From assembly GCF_003601985.1 (NCBI RefSeq), contig NZ_QZXA01000012.1, positions 62,001-126,000 of the forward strand: DNA of 64,000 nucleotides, read 5' to 3'. How positions within the stretch are numbered: the first letter of the stretch is position 1; each line of letters starts with the position of its first letter. A model generated the notes under the pieces. It did no database searches and was not told the DNA's origin. It saw nothing but the letters and a program-made list of their open reading frames with translations. A program made the translations under genes and the position numbers. Source of the DNA: Mesorhizobium jarvisii (lineage in GTDB: Bacteria; Pseudomonadota; Alphaproteobacteria; Rhizobiales; Rhizobiaceae). Positions 26,265 to 34,512 of the stretch are shown piece after piece.

Positions 26265-26924
26265 ATGTCTGACACCTTCTTCAATCCGCATCAGCGGGCC
26301 ACCGTGGAGGCCGCGATGGCCCGCATCATTCCAACCGACGATACTCCAGGCGCACGCGAAGCCGGTTGCGTGGACTTTGTCGACCGCTATCTCTCCGGTA
26401 TCGGCTACATCTTCGCCAAGCCCGACGGCTCCGGCTTCGAAGTTCTCGAAGGCGCATCGGCCAAGGCCTGGATGCAGCGCATCGAAATCATGCGCCAACG
26501 CTATGTCGCCGGACTGCTCGACCTCGACGCCCGCGCCCACGAGAGATTTTCGGCCAACTTCGTCGCGCTGGCGCCACAGCAGCAGGACGATATCCTCCAC
26601 GAACTGGAGCAGGCCGGCACGCGTGCGCCGACGACGCTCGCCGTCAACGACGCGCTCGCTGGTCCGGTTTCGCCCCAACCCGCGCTGCAGCAGACCTCAA
26701 CGGAGGTCGATCTCGATTTCCTGCCGTTGCTGGTCACCCACACGCGCCAGGGTTTTTATGCCGACCCCATCTATGGCGGTAACAGGAACCGGATCGGCTG
26801 GGAGGTGATCGGTTTTCCCGGCCCCGCCTCGCTGAAGGATGTGCACACGGGCCGCTACACCACGCTGCAGTATTTCGCCGACGGCGAAGCCGATAAGGTC
26901 AGGGAGTTCCACGATGGCCTATAA
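26265..26924 (+). CDS. Gluconate 2-dehydrogenase subunit 3-family protein
   Basis: 219-aa small subunit that partners a GMC flavoprotein (FNPHQRATVEAAMARIIPTD, GCVDFVDRYL, FYADPIYGGNRNRIGWEVIGFPG). In membrane-bound gluconate or glucoside dehydrogenases this subunit usually carries a twin-arginine signal that exports the complex. Here the N-terminus MSDTFFNPHQRA has neither RR nor a hydrophobic segment. The complex is therefore predicted to be cytoplasmic. It overlaps the GMC gene by 11 bp, so the two are translationally coupled. Confidence 0.86.
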   Translation: MSDTFFNPHQRATVEAAMARIIPTDDTPGAREAGCVDFVDRYLSGIGYIFAKPDGSGFEVLEGASAKAWMQRIEIMRQRYVAGLLDLDARAHERFSANFVALAPQQQDDILHELEQAGTRAPTTLAVNDALAGPVSPQPALQQTSTEVDLDFLPLLVTHTRQGFYADPIYGGNRNRIGWEVIGFPGPASLKDVHTGRYTTLQYFADGEADKVREFHDGL

Positions 26925-28554
26925 GACTAAACCCGCGAGAACCGACGTCGTGATCATTGGCGCCGGCGCGTCCGGCGCCGCCGCAGCAAAGGTGCTTTGC
27001 GAAGCCGGTATCAAGGTGGTGGCCCTCGAAAAGGGGCCGTGGCGGAAGAAGGAAAGCTTTGGCGGTGACGAACTCGCCAACATCAATCGCTACAATCTGT
27101 GGCCGGACCCGATCCTCAATCCGCGCACCTGGCGCGAGACCGCCTCAGACGACGCGCGTTCCGAAATGTTTTGCCCGGTGCCGCAGATGGTTGGCGGCGG
27201 CACCGTCCACTGGCAGGGTTGGTTGCCGCGCTTCACCGAGAACGATTTCCGCCTGCGCACCGTGGCCGGCGACCTGCCGGGCACCAGCCTTGCCGACTGG
27301 CCGATCACCTACGACGAGCTCGAGCCTTACTATCTCAAGGTAGAATGGGCATTTGGCGTGTCCGGCCAGCCCGGCGCCAACAAATTCGAGTCGCACCGCT
27401 CGGGCGGCTATCCGTGTCCGCCAATGCCGATGTCGCGCTATGCACAGAAGTTCATCAAGGGCTGCAACGCGCTTGGCTGGAACGCCTTCCCGACGCCGCA
27501 GGCCGCCTTGTCGCGCCCTTTCAACGGTCGCAAGGCGACGGTGGTCAGCGCTTTTGCACAGCAGCACGGGGACCCGACGGGAACGCGCTCGTCGGCGCTC
27601 AACGTTTTCATCCCGGATGCCGTTGCAACCGGCAATTTCGAGCTGCGGCCGGACTGCGTGGTTCGCGAACTTACTCTGGACAGCCAAGGCAACATCAAGG
27701 CAGCGATCTACCAGGACGCCGACGGCAACACGATAGAGCAGGAGGCTGATCTGTTCATTCTTGCCTGCGGCGCGATGGAAACCGCACGCCTGATGCTGCT
27801 GTCGAAGTCCGGACGCTTCCCCACCGGCGTTGCCAATGGCAGCGACATGGTCGGGCGCAACGTTACGTTTCACGAATATTCGGCAGCGGTCGGCACCTAT
27901 GACGATCCGGTCTATGCCTGGGCCGGCGGCGGCTATGTCAGCGCTTCGACCTTCCAACATTACGAACATGACGCATCGCGCGGCTTCGTCTCCGGCGGGC
28001 ACATCGCGGTGGCGGGCGTCGGCATCCCGCTGCCCATCAACTGGCGCATGCCGGGCACGCCTTCTTGGGGCGCCGAGGCTAAGAAGAACGACCGCGACCA
28101 CTTCAGCCATTCGCTGGCGATTGCCATGGTGCTGCACGACATGCCCCAGCACGACAATCGCATAGACCTCGACGAAACGGTGGTCGACGCCTGGGGACTG
28201 CCGGTCGCGCGCGTGACAATCAAGCCGCACCAGAACGATCTCGACCAGGGACGCTTCCTGATCGATCGCGGTGCCGACATTCTGGAGGCCAGCGGCGCTT
28301 TGACCATCCGCAAGGTCTATGCTGACCGCGTCACCGGCAATTGCTCGCACCAGCATGGCACGGCGCGGATGGGCGACGACGGGGCGACCTCGGTGCTCAA
28401 CAGATGGTGCCGGGCGCACGAAGTCGAGAACCTCTACGCAGTCGACGGATCGCCTTTCCCGACCGGCACTGGCGCCAACCCGACGCTGACCATCATGGCC
28501 AATGCCTGGCGCGTCGCCGACAAGATCATCGCCGAACGCGGGGCGGCAGCGTGA
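26914..28554 (+). CDS. GMC-family FAD-dependent sugar oxidoreductase
   Basis: 546-aa flavoprotein with the N-terminal FAD motif VVIIGAGASGAAAAKVL, GGGTVHWQGW, the active-site region CSHQHGTARMGDD and the C-terminal VDGSPFPTGTGANPT. Together with subunit 3 it forms the catalytic part of gluconate 2-/glucoside 3-dehydrogenase-type enzymes, which oxidise sugar hydroxyls to ketones. No cytochrome c subunit gene follows, so the electron acceptor is unclear. Location behind a CUT2 importer suggests it oxidises the imported sugar inside the cell. The exact carbon oxidised is inference. Confidence 0.87.
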   Translation: MAYKTKPARTDVVIIGAGASGAAAAKVLCEAGIKVVALEKGPWRKKESFGGDELANINRYNLWPDPILNPRTWRETASDDARSEMFCPVPQMVGGGTVHWQGWLPRFTENDFRLRTVAGDLPGTSLADWPITYDELEPYYLKVEWAFGVSGQPGANKFESHRSGGYPCPPMPMSRYAQKFIKGCNALGWNAFPTPQAALSRPFNGRKATVVSAFAQQHGDPTGTRSSALNVFIPDAVATGNFELRPDCVVRELTLDSQGNIKAAIYQDADGNTIEQEADLFILACGAMETARLMLLSKSGRFPTGVANGSDMVGRNVTFHEYSAAVGTYDDPVYAWAGGGYVSASTFQHYEHDASRGFVSGGHIAVAGVGIPLPINWRMPGTPSWGAEAKKNDRDHFSHSLAIAMVLHDMPQHDNRIDLDETVVDAWGLPVARVTIKPHQNDLDQGRFLIDRGADILEASGALTIRKVYADRVTGNCSHQHGTARMGDDGATSVLNRWCRAHEVENLYAVDGSPFPTGTGANPTLTIMANAWRVADKIIAERGAAA

Positions 28555-28620
28555 TGGCGGGCGGGAGGCCGCCAAGGCCGCCCGCCACGTCCCCGATCGA
28601 CCGCAGCAATGGAGAGCGCC

Positions 28621-28790
28621 ATGAGCGGCAACCGTTTCGCTGGAAGGCGTGGCCGAATCCGCCTCGGGATGGTAGGCGGCGGCGAAGGAGCCTTCATCGG
28701 CGCGGTGCACCGCATCGCCGCCCGGCTCGACGATCGCTACGACCTGGTCGCGGGAGCCTTGTCTTCGGACGCGGGGCGCGCGGCGCGATC
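28621..28790 (+). pseudogene. Gfo/Idh/MocA oxidoreductase, 5' fragment
   Basis: The start is normal: ATG 28621 after GGAGAG, then RIRLGMVGGGEGAFIGAVHR, the Rossmann cofactor motif, and DLVAGALSSDAGRA. Homology stops near residue 55 and the remaining frame to 28947 is unrelated. A full-length protein would be about 350-390 aa. The break marks a deletion or recombination point between the sugar module and the maintenance part of the island. The sequence around 28800-28850 (YSVDAIEKLNA in frame) may be the tail of another lost gene. Confidence 0.72.
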
Positions 28791-28927
28791 CTCTGCGCTA
28801 CTCGGTCGACGCCATCGAGAAACTGAACGCCAGTGCAATCGGATAACAGAGTGGTCGCGAACGGGATGTTTTGGACAGGTCGCTAATCGGCCATGGGGGT
28901 TCACTCGCGAGCACCGGTGGCCCTCTT

Positions 28928-29914
28928 CTAAGGAGAAAGCGTTTTCATGAGCTTGATGACTTCTTTATGCCGCTCAAGATACAACTCAGCCGCTAACGAG
29001 CGAACAGGCTTGGTGGCGGAATACCAATCGCCATTGATGGGCCGGGATATTTGAGCGAGCCGCCAGCTTGTCCACGGCCGGATGTGGTTCCAACGCTTGG
29101 CGCTATAGAAGGCCCATATGACGCTTGGATCTTGCTTAGTATGGGCCTGATGCTGGCGAACTGACACCCACTCGCCGCCAGACAGGCGCAACGCTTTTCG
29201 GGCCGCCTTAGCCTCATCAGACGTAATCTGAAGCTCGCCATGCAGATGCAGCTTATTGTGATCCGAGACCTCCAGCGCGAACCACCTATCTACCTTGCGC
29301 CCAAGCGATCCTTCCAGCTGCCTGGCGATACGCTTAGACAGCCACCCGGCAGTTGATCCCTGTCCCCTAGCGCTCGCCTCGACGTCGTCGGACAGGCGCA
29401 GCGTGAAGGCCTGCACCTCTCCTTGTGATCGAAGAGCATGGTGGAACCACTCCAGCCGAGCAGGATCACTCAGGTCGCGCCAGGGCGCCGGGACAACGTG
29501 CTTGCGCAGGCCGTTGACGATCACATCATAGTCGCGCCAGAACCGGGCCTGTCGACGCTCTTCTGCATCGGTCAGGTTCTCGTGCTTGTAGGGTGTGCTG
29601 GAGGGCATGTGGTCGTTGATTATGTGAAGGACAGGGAACAGAGGGTGAGAGGGTGTAGCGTAAGTAACTGAAGTCCCTCCAGTCGAACGCAGCTTGTCTA
29701 ACTCCGCAACCGCTTGGAAAAGCGGGCGAAACAGAGCGTCGCGATAGACGGATTTGACACGTGTTCTCTTTACTTTGTTGTCAACCCGCTCCTCTGCTTC
29801 GAGGGCGTTGAGTGCGTTTAGATCATCGTCACTGAGGGTGTCGAAGTCGTCATTGTCGCCGCTTGTGTTCTGAATATGCGCCTGGCAACCAGGCGCGGAA
29901 CCGCTATAATCCAT
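28928..29914 (-). CDS. Putative replication-type protein with HxH motif
   Basis: 328-aa protein, no confident family. It has an acidic, low-complexity N-terminus (about residues 1-45), then a basic body. The motif HNKLHLHGELQI resembles the metal-binding HxH motif of HUH rolling-circle endonucleases, and a Tyr follows about 50 residues later in WAFYSAKRWN. This supports a Rep-like or relaxase-like role but does not prove it. The frame opens to 29998; ATG 29914 is preferred because the earlier codons overlap a hairpin. Located at the edge of the broken sugar operon. Confidence 0.45.
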   Translation of the reverse strand: MDYSGSAPGCQAHIQNTSGDNDDFDTLSDDDLNALNALEAEERVDNKVKRTRVKSVYRDALFRPLFQAVAELDKLRSTGGTSVTYATPSHPLFPVLHIINDHMPSSTPYKHENLTDAEERRQARFWRDYDVIVNGLRKHVVPAPWRDLSDPARLEWFHHALRSQGEVQAFTLRLSDDVEASARGQGSTAGWLSKRIARQLEGSLGRKVDRWFALEVSDHNKLHLHGELQITSDEAKAARKALRLSGGEWVSVRQHQAHTKQDPSVIWAFYSAKRWNHIRPWTSWRLAQISRPINGDWYSATKPVRSLAAELYLERHKEVIKLMKTLSP

Positions 29915-29930
29915 CACATCACCATCTGAT

Positions 29931-29971
29931 AAGACCGGTCGCGTTTGGGAGACGCCGGCCGGTCTTTTTTT
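29931..29971 (+). terminator. Terminator-like hairpin in front of the Rep-like gene
   Basis: Stem AAGACCGG / CCGGTCTT (29931-29938, 29959-29966) followed by further T residues. On the plus strand it is a good rho-independent terminator although no plus-strand gene precedes it; on the minus strand it lies in the leader of the Rep-like gene, so it may end a counter-transcript or regulate that gene. Confidence 0.45.
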
Positions 29972-29981
29972 GCTGGTGAGG

Positions 29982-29991
29982 GTTATAGCGA
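29982..29991 (+). promoter_or_regulatory. GTTATAGCGA motif upstream of the Rep-like gene
   Basis: Exact 10-bp match to 33513-33522 in the XRE promoter, 68 bp upstream of the Rep-like start. A related ATTATAGCGG lies on the minus strand at 29901-29910. Candidate XRE binding site. Confidence 0.4.
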
Positions 29992-29999
29992 AAACCATC

Positions 30000-31300
30000 C
30001 GGCCTGTTCGTCGGGGTTGTCACTTTCCTGAAGCAAATGATGGCGTCGACCTGTTCGCTGCGGCCGACGACCGGATCAGTGCGACGAGCCATGGTTGGGC
30101 GCGCCCAAGGAAATCACCGGAAGGCCGTGGACAACCAAGGCGCGTATTTGTCCAATCAACTGTCGAATTCCTGACCACTGATCTATTCGCTCACTCGCAC
30201 AGGCACCGGTGCTACTTGGTCTTTAAGCGCGCGCTGTGGGTGCTCGTCTCTACGCGATGACTCGGTTGGGCCTCCATATTAGATAAGCGTCTATCTGGCT
30301 CGGGAGCTCTATTGAGCGTAGTCGTTGAATCGCTATTTAGCCCTTGGGCTCTTTAGCGTTGCCTAGGCTGGTAGCTCTTCGAGGTAGCTGGCATCAGGGA
30401 AGCGCTGTGACTGCTATTCGCGGTCTGGCCGCTGTCTCTCGACGTTGGAGTGTGTCGTCTGCTGCTGGTGAGCTTGCCTGTCAGTTTTAGGGGTGCGTTC
30501 GTCTGGTTGCGGGAGTGCGAAAAATTAAATTCGGGGGTTGGTTTGTCAACCGGATGCCAACTTAGTGGAAACTAGTTGTCATGTGGCGAATGATGACTTT
30601 ACAGGAAGTGGTTTACATCGGCGTAAACCGTGGCCTGGGTGGGGATGGACCTGGCCTGGGGAATGGTTGACCTGCTGGTTGCCGGCGCCAACCGTCAGGC
30701 TTGAAGTCGACTGCATCCCATGAGGAGAGGCGCTTCCGTTTTTCAGATCTTGGTGGCGCCAGGACGCATCCGGATAGATAAACCGCTATTTTTCCTAGGA
30801 CATCGCTTTTTCCAAGGGCAACGTTCTGGGGCATTTTGCCCATACAGGGATGTTGGTTGGTTCCTGGGGATTCGCATTGGCAGATCATGAGCACGGCACC
30901 TTCTAGCTTATGTGTAGGTGCGGCTCACCGATCTTGCGCCGGCGGTTCTCCGATGCGTTCGACAACCCGCTCTAGACCAAGGACAAGGTCCACGCCAATG
31001 AGGAAGAGGCAAGGGCTGCGCTGACGGCGATCCGGCGCGCCCTGCACCACGGCGAATACACTACGAGAACCTGTCTCCCGAAATGGGAATTGAGCGGCTA
31101 ACCGAATACGGAGAGTTCTGACAGATCTCGGCGCGGGTGCTCTACAAACATTATATTAGCGTTTACTAACTTTTGAAGGTGTCAGGCAAGTGTAGGCACA
31201 GTGGTCGATACCAGGTTGGTCCAAGGCAAAATAAAGATAGTTGCAAATACATCACGCACTTTTAACACCGTCCCGGCTATTGTCGTGGATGAGGGGTTTA
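30000..31300. other. Gene-poor stretch of the island
   Basis: About 1.3 kb with only short, non-homologous frames and lower GC than the surroundings. Around 30910-31110 short pieces in different frames (EEARAALTAIRRALHHGEY; then ENLSPEMGIERLTEYG) look like a decayed coding sequence of unknown kind. Dyads cluster at 30536-30629. The porin-like gene promoter must lie at the right end. Confidence 0.5.
30610..30629. repeat. 20-bp dyad GGTTTAC-N6-GTAAACC
   Basis: Perfect 7-bp arms around 6 bp. A similar shorter dyad, GGTTG-N6-CAACC, lies at 30536-30551 with the same 6-bp spacer. Could be protein-binding sites or part of an origin/transfer site near the Rep-like gene; no direct support beyond symmetry. 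Confidence 0.4.
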
Positions 31301-31319
31301 CTTGGTTTGGGAGAAATAC

Positions 31320-32072
31320 GTGAATAAATTCCTTGTAGTTCTGGTTGGTGCCGCCCTGTCGGCAAGCACGGCCTCGGCAGCCGACATGGTGGCGGCACCG
31401 ATCGCGGGGTCGACCTACGACTGGAGCGGTTTCTATGTCGGCGGCCATGTCGGCTTTGCCAATGGCGACATCACGGCAACGGACGTAACCGAGCCGAACG
31501 GTGGGTTCTTCACCGACGCCGTGCCGGCCGGCACCGAAGGCTTCGACTTCAACAAGGGCGCCGTGGCTGGCGGTATTCATGCCGGCGCGCAGTGGCAGTG
31601 GGGCCAATGGGTTCTGGGCGGCGAGGCTACCTGGACGGCGACGGGCATAAAGAAGACCATCACCAGCCCTTACTTCCCGGACAGCGACACCGAGTCCGCC
31701 AAAATCTCGAACTACGCCACGGTCGTCGGTCGCGTCGGCTACGCCTTCGATCGCGTGCTGATCTACGCCAAGGCGGGTTATGCAGGCGGCAAGGTGGATT
31801 TCCGCGCCCGAGACAACGACGCCCTCGTGACCTACGAGAAGAATGAGTGGCAGAACGGCTATGCGCTCGGCGCCGGCATCGACTATGCCCTCACCAATAA
31901 CCTCTCGCTTGGCGTGGACTACACCCACGTTGACCTCGGCCATAAGACGAGCACGGGCAACAACGTGTTCGATGACGGCACCCTCGGTGCTAATCCCGAG
32001 ACCTATCGCACCAAGGCAAAGGTCGATGCCGTGATGGCCCGGCTGACCTACAAGTTCGGCATGGGTCAGTAG
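31320..32072 (+). CDS. Outer-membrane beta-barrel protein (Omp25/31-like)
   Basis: 250-aa protein with a signal peptide (VNKFLVVLVGAALSASTASA, cleavage before ADMV) and the typical alphaproteobacterial opening YDWSGFYVGGHVGFA. Alternating strands follow, and the C-terminus ends in an aromatic strand (VMARLTYKFGMGQ). Members are small eight-stranded outer-membrane barrels. GTG 31320 has GGGAG 6 bp upstream and gives the correct signal peptide; a TTG further up is unlikely. A strong terminator follows, so it is a single-gene unit within the island. Confidence 0.88.
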   Translation: MNKFLVVLVGAALSASTASAADMVAAPIAGSTYDWSGFYVGGHVGFANGDITATDVTEPNGGFFTDAVPAGTEGFDFNKGAVAGGIHAGAQWQWGQWVLGGEATWTATGIKKTITSPYFPDSDTESAKISNYATVVGRVGYAFDRVLIYAKAGYAGGKVDFRARDNDALVTYEKNEWQNGYALGAGIDYALTNNLSLGVDYTHVDLGHKTSTGNNVFDDGTLGANPETYRTKAKVDAVMARLTYKFGMGQ

Positions 32073-32114
32073 TTAGAGCCCATTACGGGCTCCAGCAGAT
32101 CAGATCTAGGCGTC

Positions 32115-32151
32115 AAGGGGAGCTCCGCAAAGAGCTCCCCTTTCCTTTTTT
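32115..32151 (+). terminator. Rho-independent terminator of the porin-like gene
   Basis: Perfect 11-bp stem AAGGGGAGCTC / GAGCTCCCCTT (32115-32125, 32132-32142), 6-nt loop, then a T-rich tract ending about 32151. Confidence 0.88.
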
Positions 32152-32544
32152 GCACTCTTCTCTTGCTATGTATCCCCGATTAGCACGGTAAGAATTTACC
32201 GTCCGGGCTGCGGAGGACGAACGTCTTGACGCACCGACTCACAGCGGTTTTGAAGGCTCTAAACTGCAGGTGAGAGCACTGGCTAGCCGCCCTCATTGTG
32301 ATCGGCGGCTTTAAGAAACAGAAGGACTTCCTGGTTGCCTCGCGGTCAGAGGGATGACGACGATAATCCGCCGCGGGTGCCCGCCTATGCCAATCCACCT
32401 CGGAAAAGCGGGGGCGGTGGTTCATGGCATTGGCCGAACCGGCGCTGATTTAGGAACGGTCTAGTCGGGGGATTGAGGGATGCCCCCGGCTGTTTTGCGC
32501 GAAAGACTTGGTGAACCGGCATACGGGTTGATCGGACGTGACGG
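32152..32544. other. Intergenic region without recognisable gene
   Basis: About 390 bp between the porin terminator and the XRE operon. Only short frames without family features are present; nothing further is recognised. Confidence 0.5.
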
Positions 32545-32868
32545 TCAGCCGTCCCGCTTGCGCATTCGGCGTCGCTTTTCGTTCAACCGTTTCTCAGGCG
32601 GCCAGGCAGTGATGATATGCTTGCCGTCTGAAAGGACGTAGATGCGTTCGCCCAAGCGATCGATTTTGACAGAATAGATGGCTGTCGTTTTTGACCGCTT
32701 TTCGATGACTTTGGCAAAGCCGGTCTTGATGTCCCGAACCATGTTCGAGAACTCGCCGGGTCCAAGAACGATGCCGTAGCGGATGAGTAGCTGACGATGA
32801 AAGTGCCAATGCTTTTCCGGGATCGAAGCGCCGAGCCATCGTGGATTGAGGTATGGCTTCTTGCTCAT
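32545..32868 (-). CDS. Hypothetical protein, third gene of the XRE operon
   Basis: 107-aa basic protein of no recognised family. The N-terminal part is Trp/His-rich (KHWHFHRQLL), the centre reads GPGEFSNMVRDIK, and the C-terminus has strand-like segments IYSVKI, RIYVLSDGKHIITAWPP followed by a very basic tail. The strand pattern ending in DGKHIITAWPP is reminiscent of small BECR-fold nucleases, but this is weak. ATG 32868 overlaps the preceding stop as ATGA, so it is translationally coupled; the upstream TTG start is not needed. Confidence 0.6.
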   Translation of the reverse strand: MSKKPYLNPRWLGASIPEKHWHFHRQLLIRYGIVLGPGEFSNMVRDIKTGFAKVIEKRSKTTAIYSVKIDRLGERIYVLSDGKHIITAWPPEKRLNEKRRRMRKRDG

Positions 32869-33056
32869 CGGCAACTGCTCGATTTCTGAAACACCTGCCG
32901 AAGCAGTTGCACTCGTTCTAACGTCGGAGCTGGGTCGGTTTCGCCGCTCACGAGTCTGATGAATTCAATCCATGCGAATTCATTTGGCGTGATGGAGGTC
33001 TCTGCGGTGCGCCATCGGTGGGTGACAACTGAGATTTCGTCTTCGGCGTCCGTCAT
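32865..33056 (-). CDS. Small hypothetical protein, second gene of the XRE operon
   Basis: 63-aa protein, acidic at the N-terminus (MTDAEDEISVVTHRW), with two predicted helices and a Cys-containing tail. It is coupled at both ends by ATGA overlaps (with the XRE gene at 33053-33056 and the next gene at 32865-32868), which argues strongly that it is translated. The frame stays open far upstream as an antisense-like extension, which is not used. No family is recognised. Confidence 0.6.
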   Translation of the reverse strand: MTDAEDEISVVTHRWRTAETSITPNEFAWIEFIRLVSGETDPAPTLERVQLLRQVFQKSSSCR

Positions 33057-33466
33057 TTGCCAAAGATCCCGCGCAGCACAGCCCTTGCCCTCGACGTCAG
33101 GCTCGGGTCCGAGTAGTTGGAAGCCTTTCGAATTTCCTCCAACCAGGCCGTCTCGTTTTCGGTCACAAGGGTCCCGAAGATCTTCCGGATTGCCAACTCT
33201 GTGGTGTCGCCGCCGAGCTGCTCGACGGCCATCATGAAGAGCAGAGCGGGATCGCATTCGAGTGCCTTGGCCAGAGCCGGGACCCGATCGAGCGGCAGCT
33301 TGCTGTTGCCGACCTTGATGTTCGTCAACATGTTGTGTTGCGCGAAACCGGCCTCGGCTGAGATGAGGGACTGCGTTTTTCGCGGCTTCAGCTCGAGAAT
33401 TCGCCTTTCGACGAATTTGGCGAGCCTTGTTTCGGAGTAAGGTTTGGTTGTTGTTTGCTTTTTCAT
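33053..33466 (-). CDS. XRE-type helix-turn-helix regulator
   Basis: 137-aa protein with a Cro/CI-like helix-turn-helix around residues 28-70 (KTQSLISAEAGFAQHNMLTN, then NSKLPLDRVPALAKALECDP), followed by a C-terminal helical part. It is the first of three ATGA-coupled genes and probably represses its own promoter; two TATAGCGATCG repeats lie upstream. ATG 33466 has AGAGAG upstream and the family-like start; seven further codons are open. Confidence 0.78.
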   Translation of the reverse strand: MKKQTTTKPYSETRLAKFVERRILELKPRKTQSLISAEAGFAQHNMLTNIKVGNSKLPLDRVPALAKALECDPALLFMMAVEQLGGDTTELAIRKIFGTLVTENETAWLEEIRKASNYSDPSLTSRARAVLRGIFGK

Positions 33467-33512
33467 AATAAATCTCTCTCTTTTCACAGCATAATTGCGC
33501 TGCTTGATGAGA

Positions 33513-33577
33513 GTTATAGCGATCGACTTGTGGGTTATTTCTCTAGCAATATGGCGTAACGTTTTGTATAGCGATCG
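33513..33577. promoter_or_regulatory. Paired XRE operator candidates (TATAGCGATCG)
   Basis: The 11-bp direct repeat TATAGCGATCG occurs at 33515-33525 and 33567-33577, 52 bp apart (about five helical turns), 49 and 101 bp upstream of the XRE start. Both contain the palindrome CGATCG. The first is part of GTTATAGCGA, also found before the Rep-like gene. Confidence 0.5.
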
Positions 33578-33797
33578 CCACGCGGTTTTCTGCGTGACGC
33601 CACGCCCGGCGAGATCCGAGCGGGTATCGTAAGGGGGCGGACCGGGACCTATGCAGGCTTAGTGGTCAGCTTTTTGACCCGAAGACGGATGCCATCTGTT
33701 GCTCTGCACCGGCAGCGGTGTTCACTGTTCCCTCGCGGGCGCAAAGGTCCACATACCGCGCTATCCGAGAAGTGGCGCATATAAGGGTCTCGATCGA

Positions 33798-34409
33798 ATG
33801 CCGAAGAAACTCAAGGTCTATCAAACCTCCATCGGCTTCTTCGACCTTGCCGTCGCAGCACCATCGATGAAAGCTGCCGCAGAGGCTTGGGGTGCCGATC
33901 CCGACATCTTCAAACGCGGATTCGCGAAACCGACGGTAGACCCCAAAGTCGTGGCAGCAACAATGGGCGCGCCAGGCGTGGTGTTGCGGCGGCCGGTCGG
34001 ATCGCTAGGGGAATTCACTGAGAAGGCTGTGCTTCCTAAAGCACCCAAGGCGGTTCAGCGGGCTCCGCAGGATCGTGCGCAGCGCGCGGACACCAGCAAA
34101 CAAGCCGAGATGAAATCCGACGAGAAAGCGAAACGGAACGCTGCGGTCGCTCTCGAAAAGGAAGAACGACGTGAGGCCCTCGATCGCGCAAAAGCGGAGG
34201 CTGAGAGCGAGCGTGCACGTAAGCAAAGCGAGCGGTTGGTCGCCAAGGCGAATGCCGCTTTCGAGCGGGCTCGGAACCGCCATAACAACACCATGGACTC
34301 TATCGCACAGCGACGAGAGGAGTTGGACGAAGAGGAAGCCAACGAGAGCCAAAGATGGGAACGCGAGCAGCAGGCGCACAACGACGCGCTGAAGGAGGCA
34401 GAGACGTAA
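33798..34409 (+). CDS. TolA-like coiled-coil protein
   Basis: 203-aa protein. The first 70 residues are conserved-looking (KKLKVYQTSIGFFDLAVAAP, SMKAAAEAWGADPDIFKRGF, VVAATMGAPGVVLRRPVG). The rest is a long highly charged Ala/Glu/Lys/Arg coiled coil. Rhizobial genomes carry such proteins under the label cell envelope biogenesis protein TolA, although no TolA membrane anchor or C-terminal domain is visible here. No signal peptide, so a cytoplasmic location is more likely. It lies on the opposite strand from the integrase. Confidence 0.65.
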   Translation: MPKKLKVYQTSIGFFDLAVAAPSMKAAAEAWGADPDIFKRGFAKPTVDPKVVAATMGAPGVVLRRPVGSLGEFTEKAVLPKAPKAVQRAPQDRAQRADTSKQAEMKSDEKAKRNAAVALEKEERREALDRAKAEAESERARKQSERLVAKANAAFERARNRHNNTMDSIAQRREELDEEEANESQRWEREQQAHNDALKEAET

Positions 34410-34512
34410 GCAGGCGGTTCCACTGGTGCTGCTTCCTTAGGTCCTGTTCTCACGCGCGGCTTATGGCTAGCGCGAACATCATTTTTGGTGAACTGAGGGC
34501 CGCGGCAAATGT

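Noticed and set aside
25217..26284. 355-aa minus-strand open frame
   Set aside because: Antisense to the CUT2 permease; rich in Asp, Ala and His as expected of a shadow.
27145..28710. 521-aa minus-strand open frame
   Set aside because: Antisense to the GMC oxidoreductase; length comes from codon bias of the real gene.
30538..31024. Three small frames (60-93 aa) in the gene-poor island stretch
   Set aside because: They overlap on opposite strands, lack ribosome sites and look like random frames.
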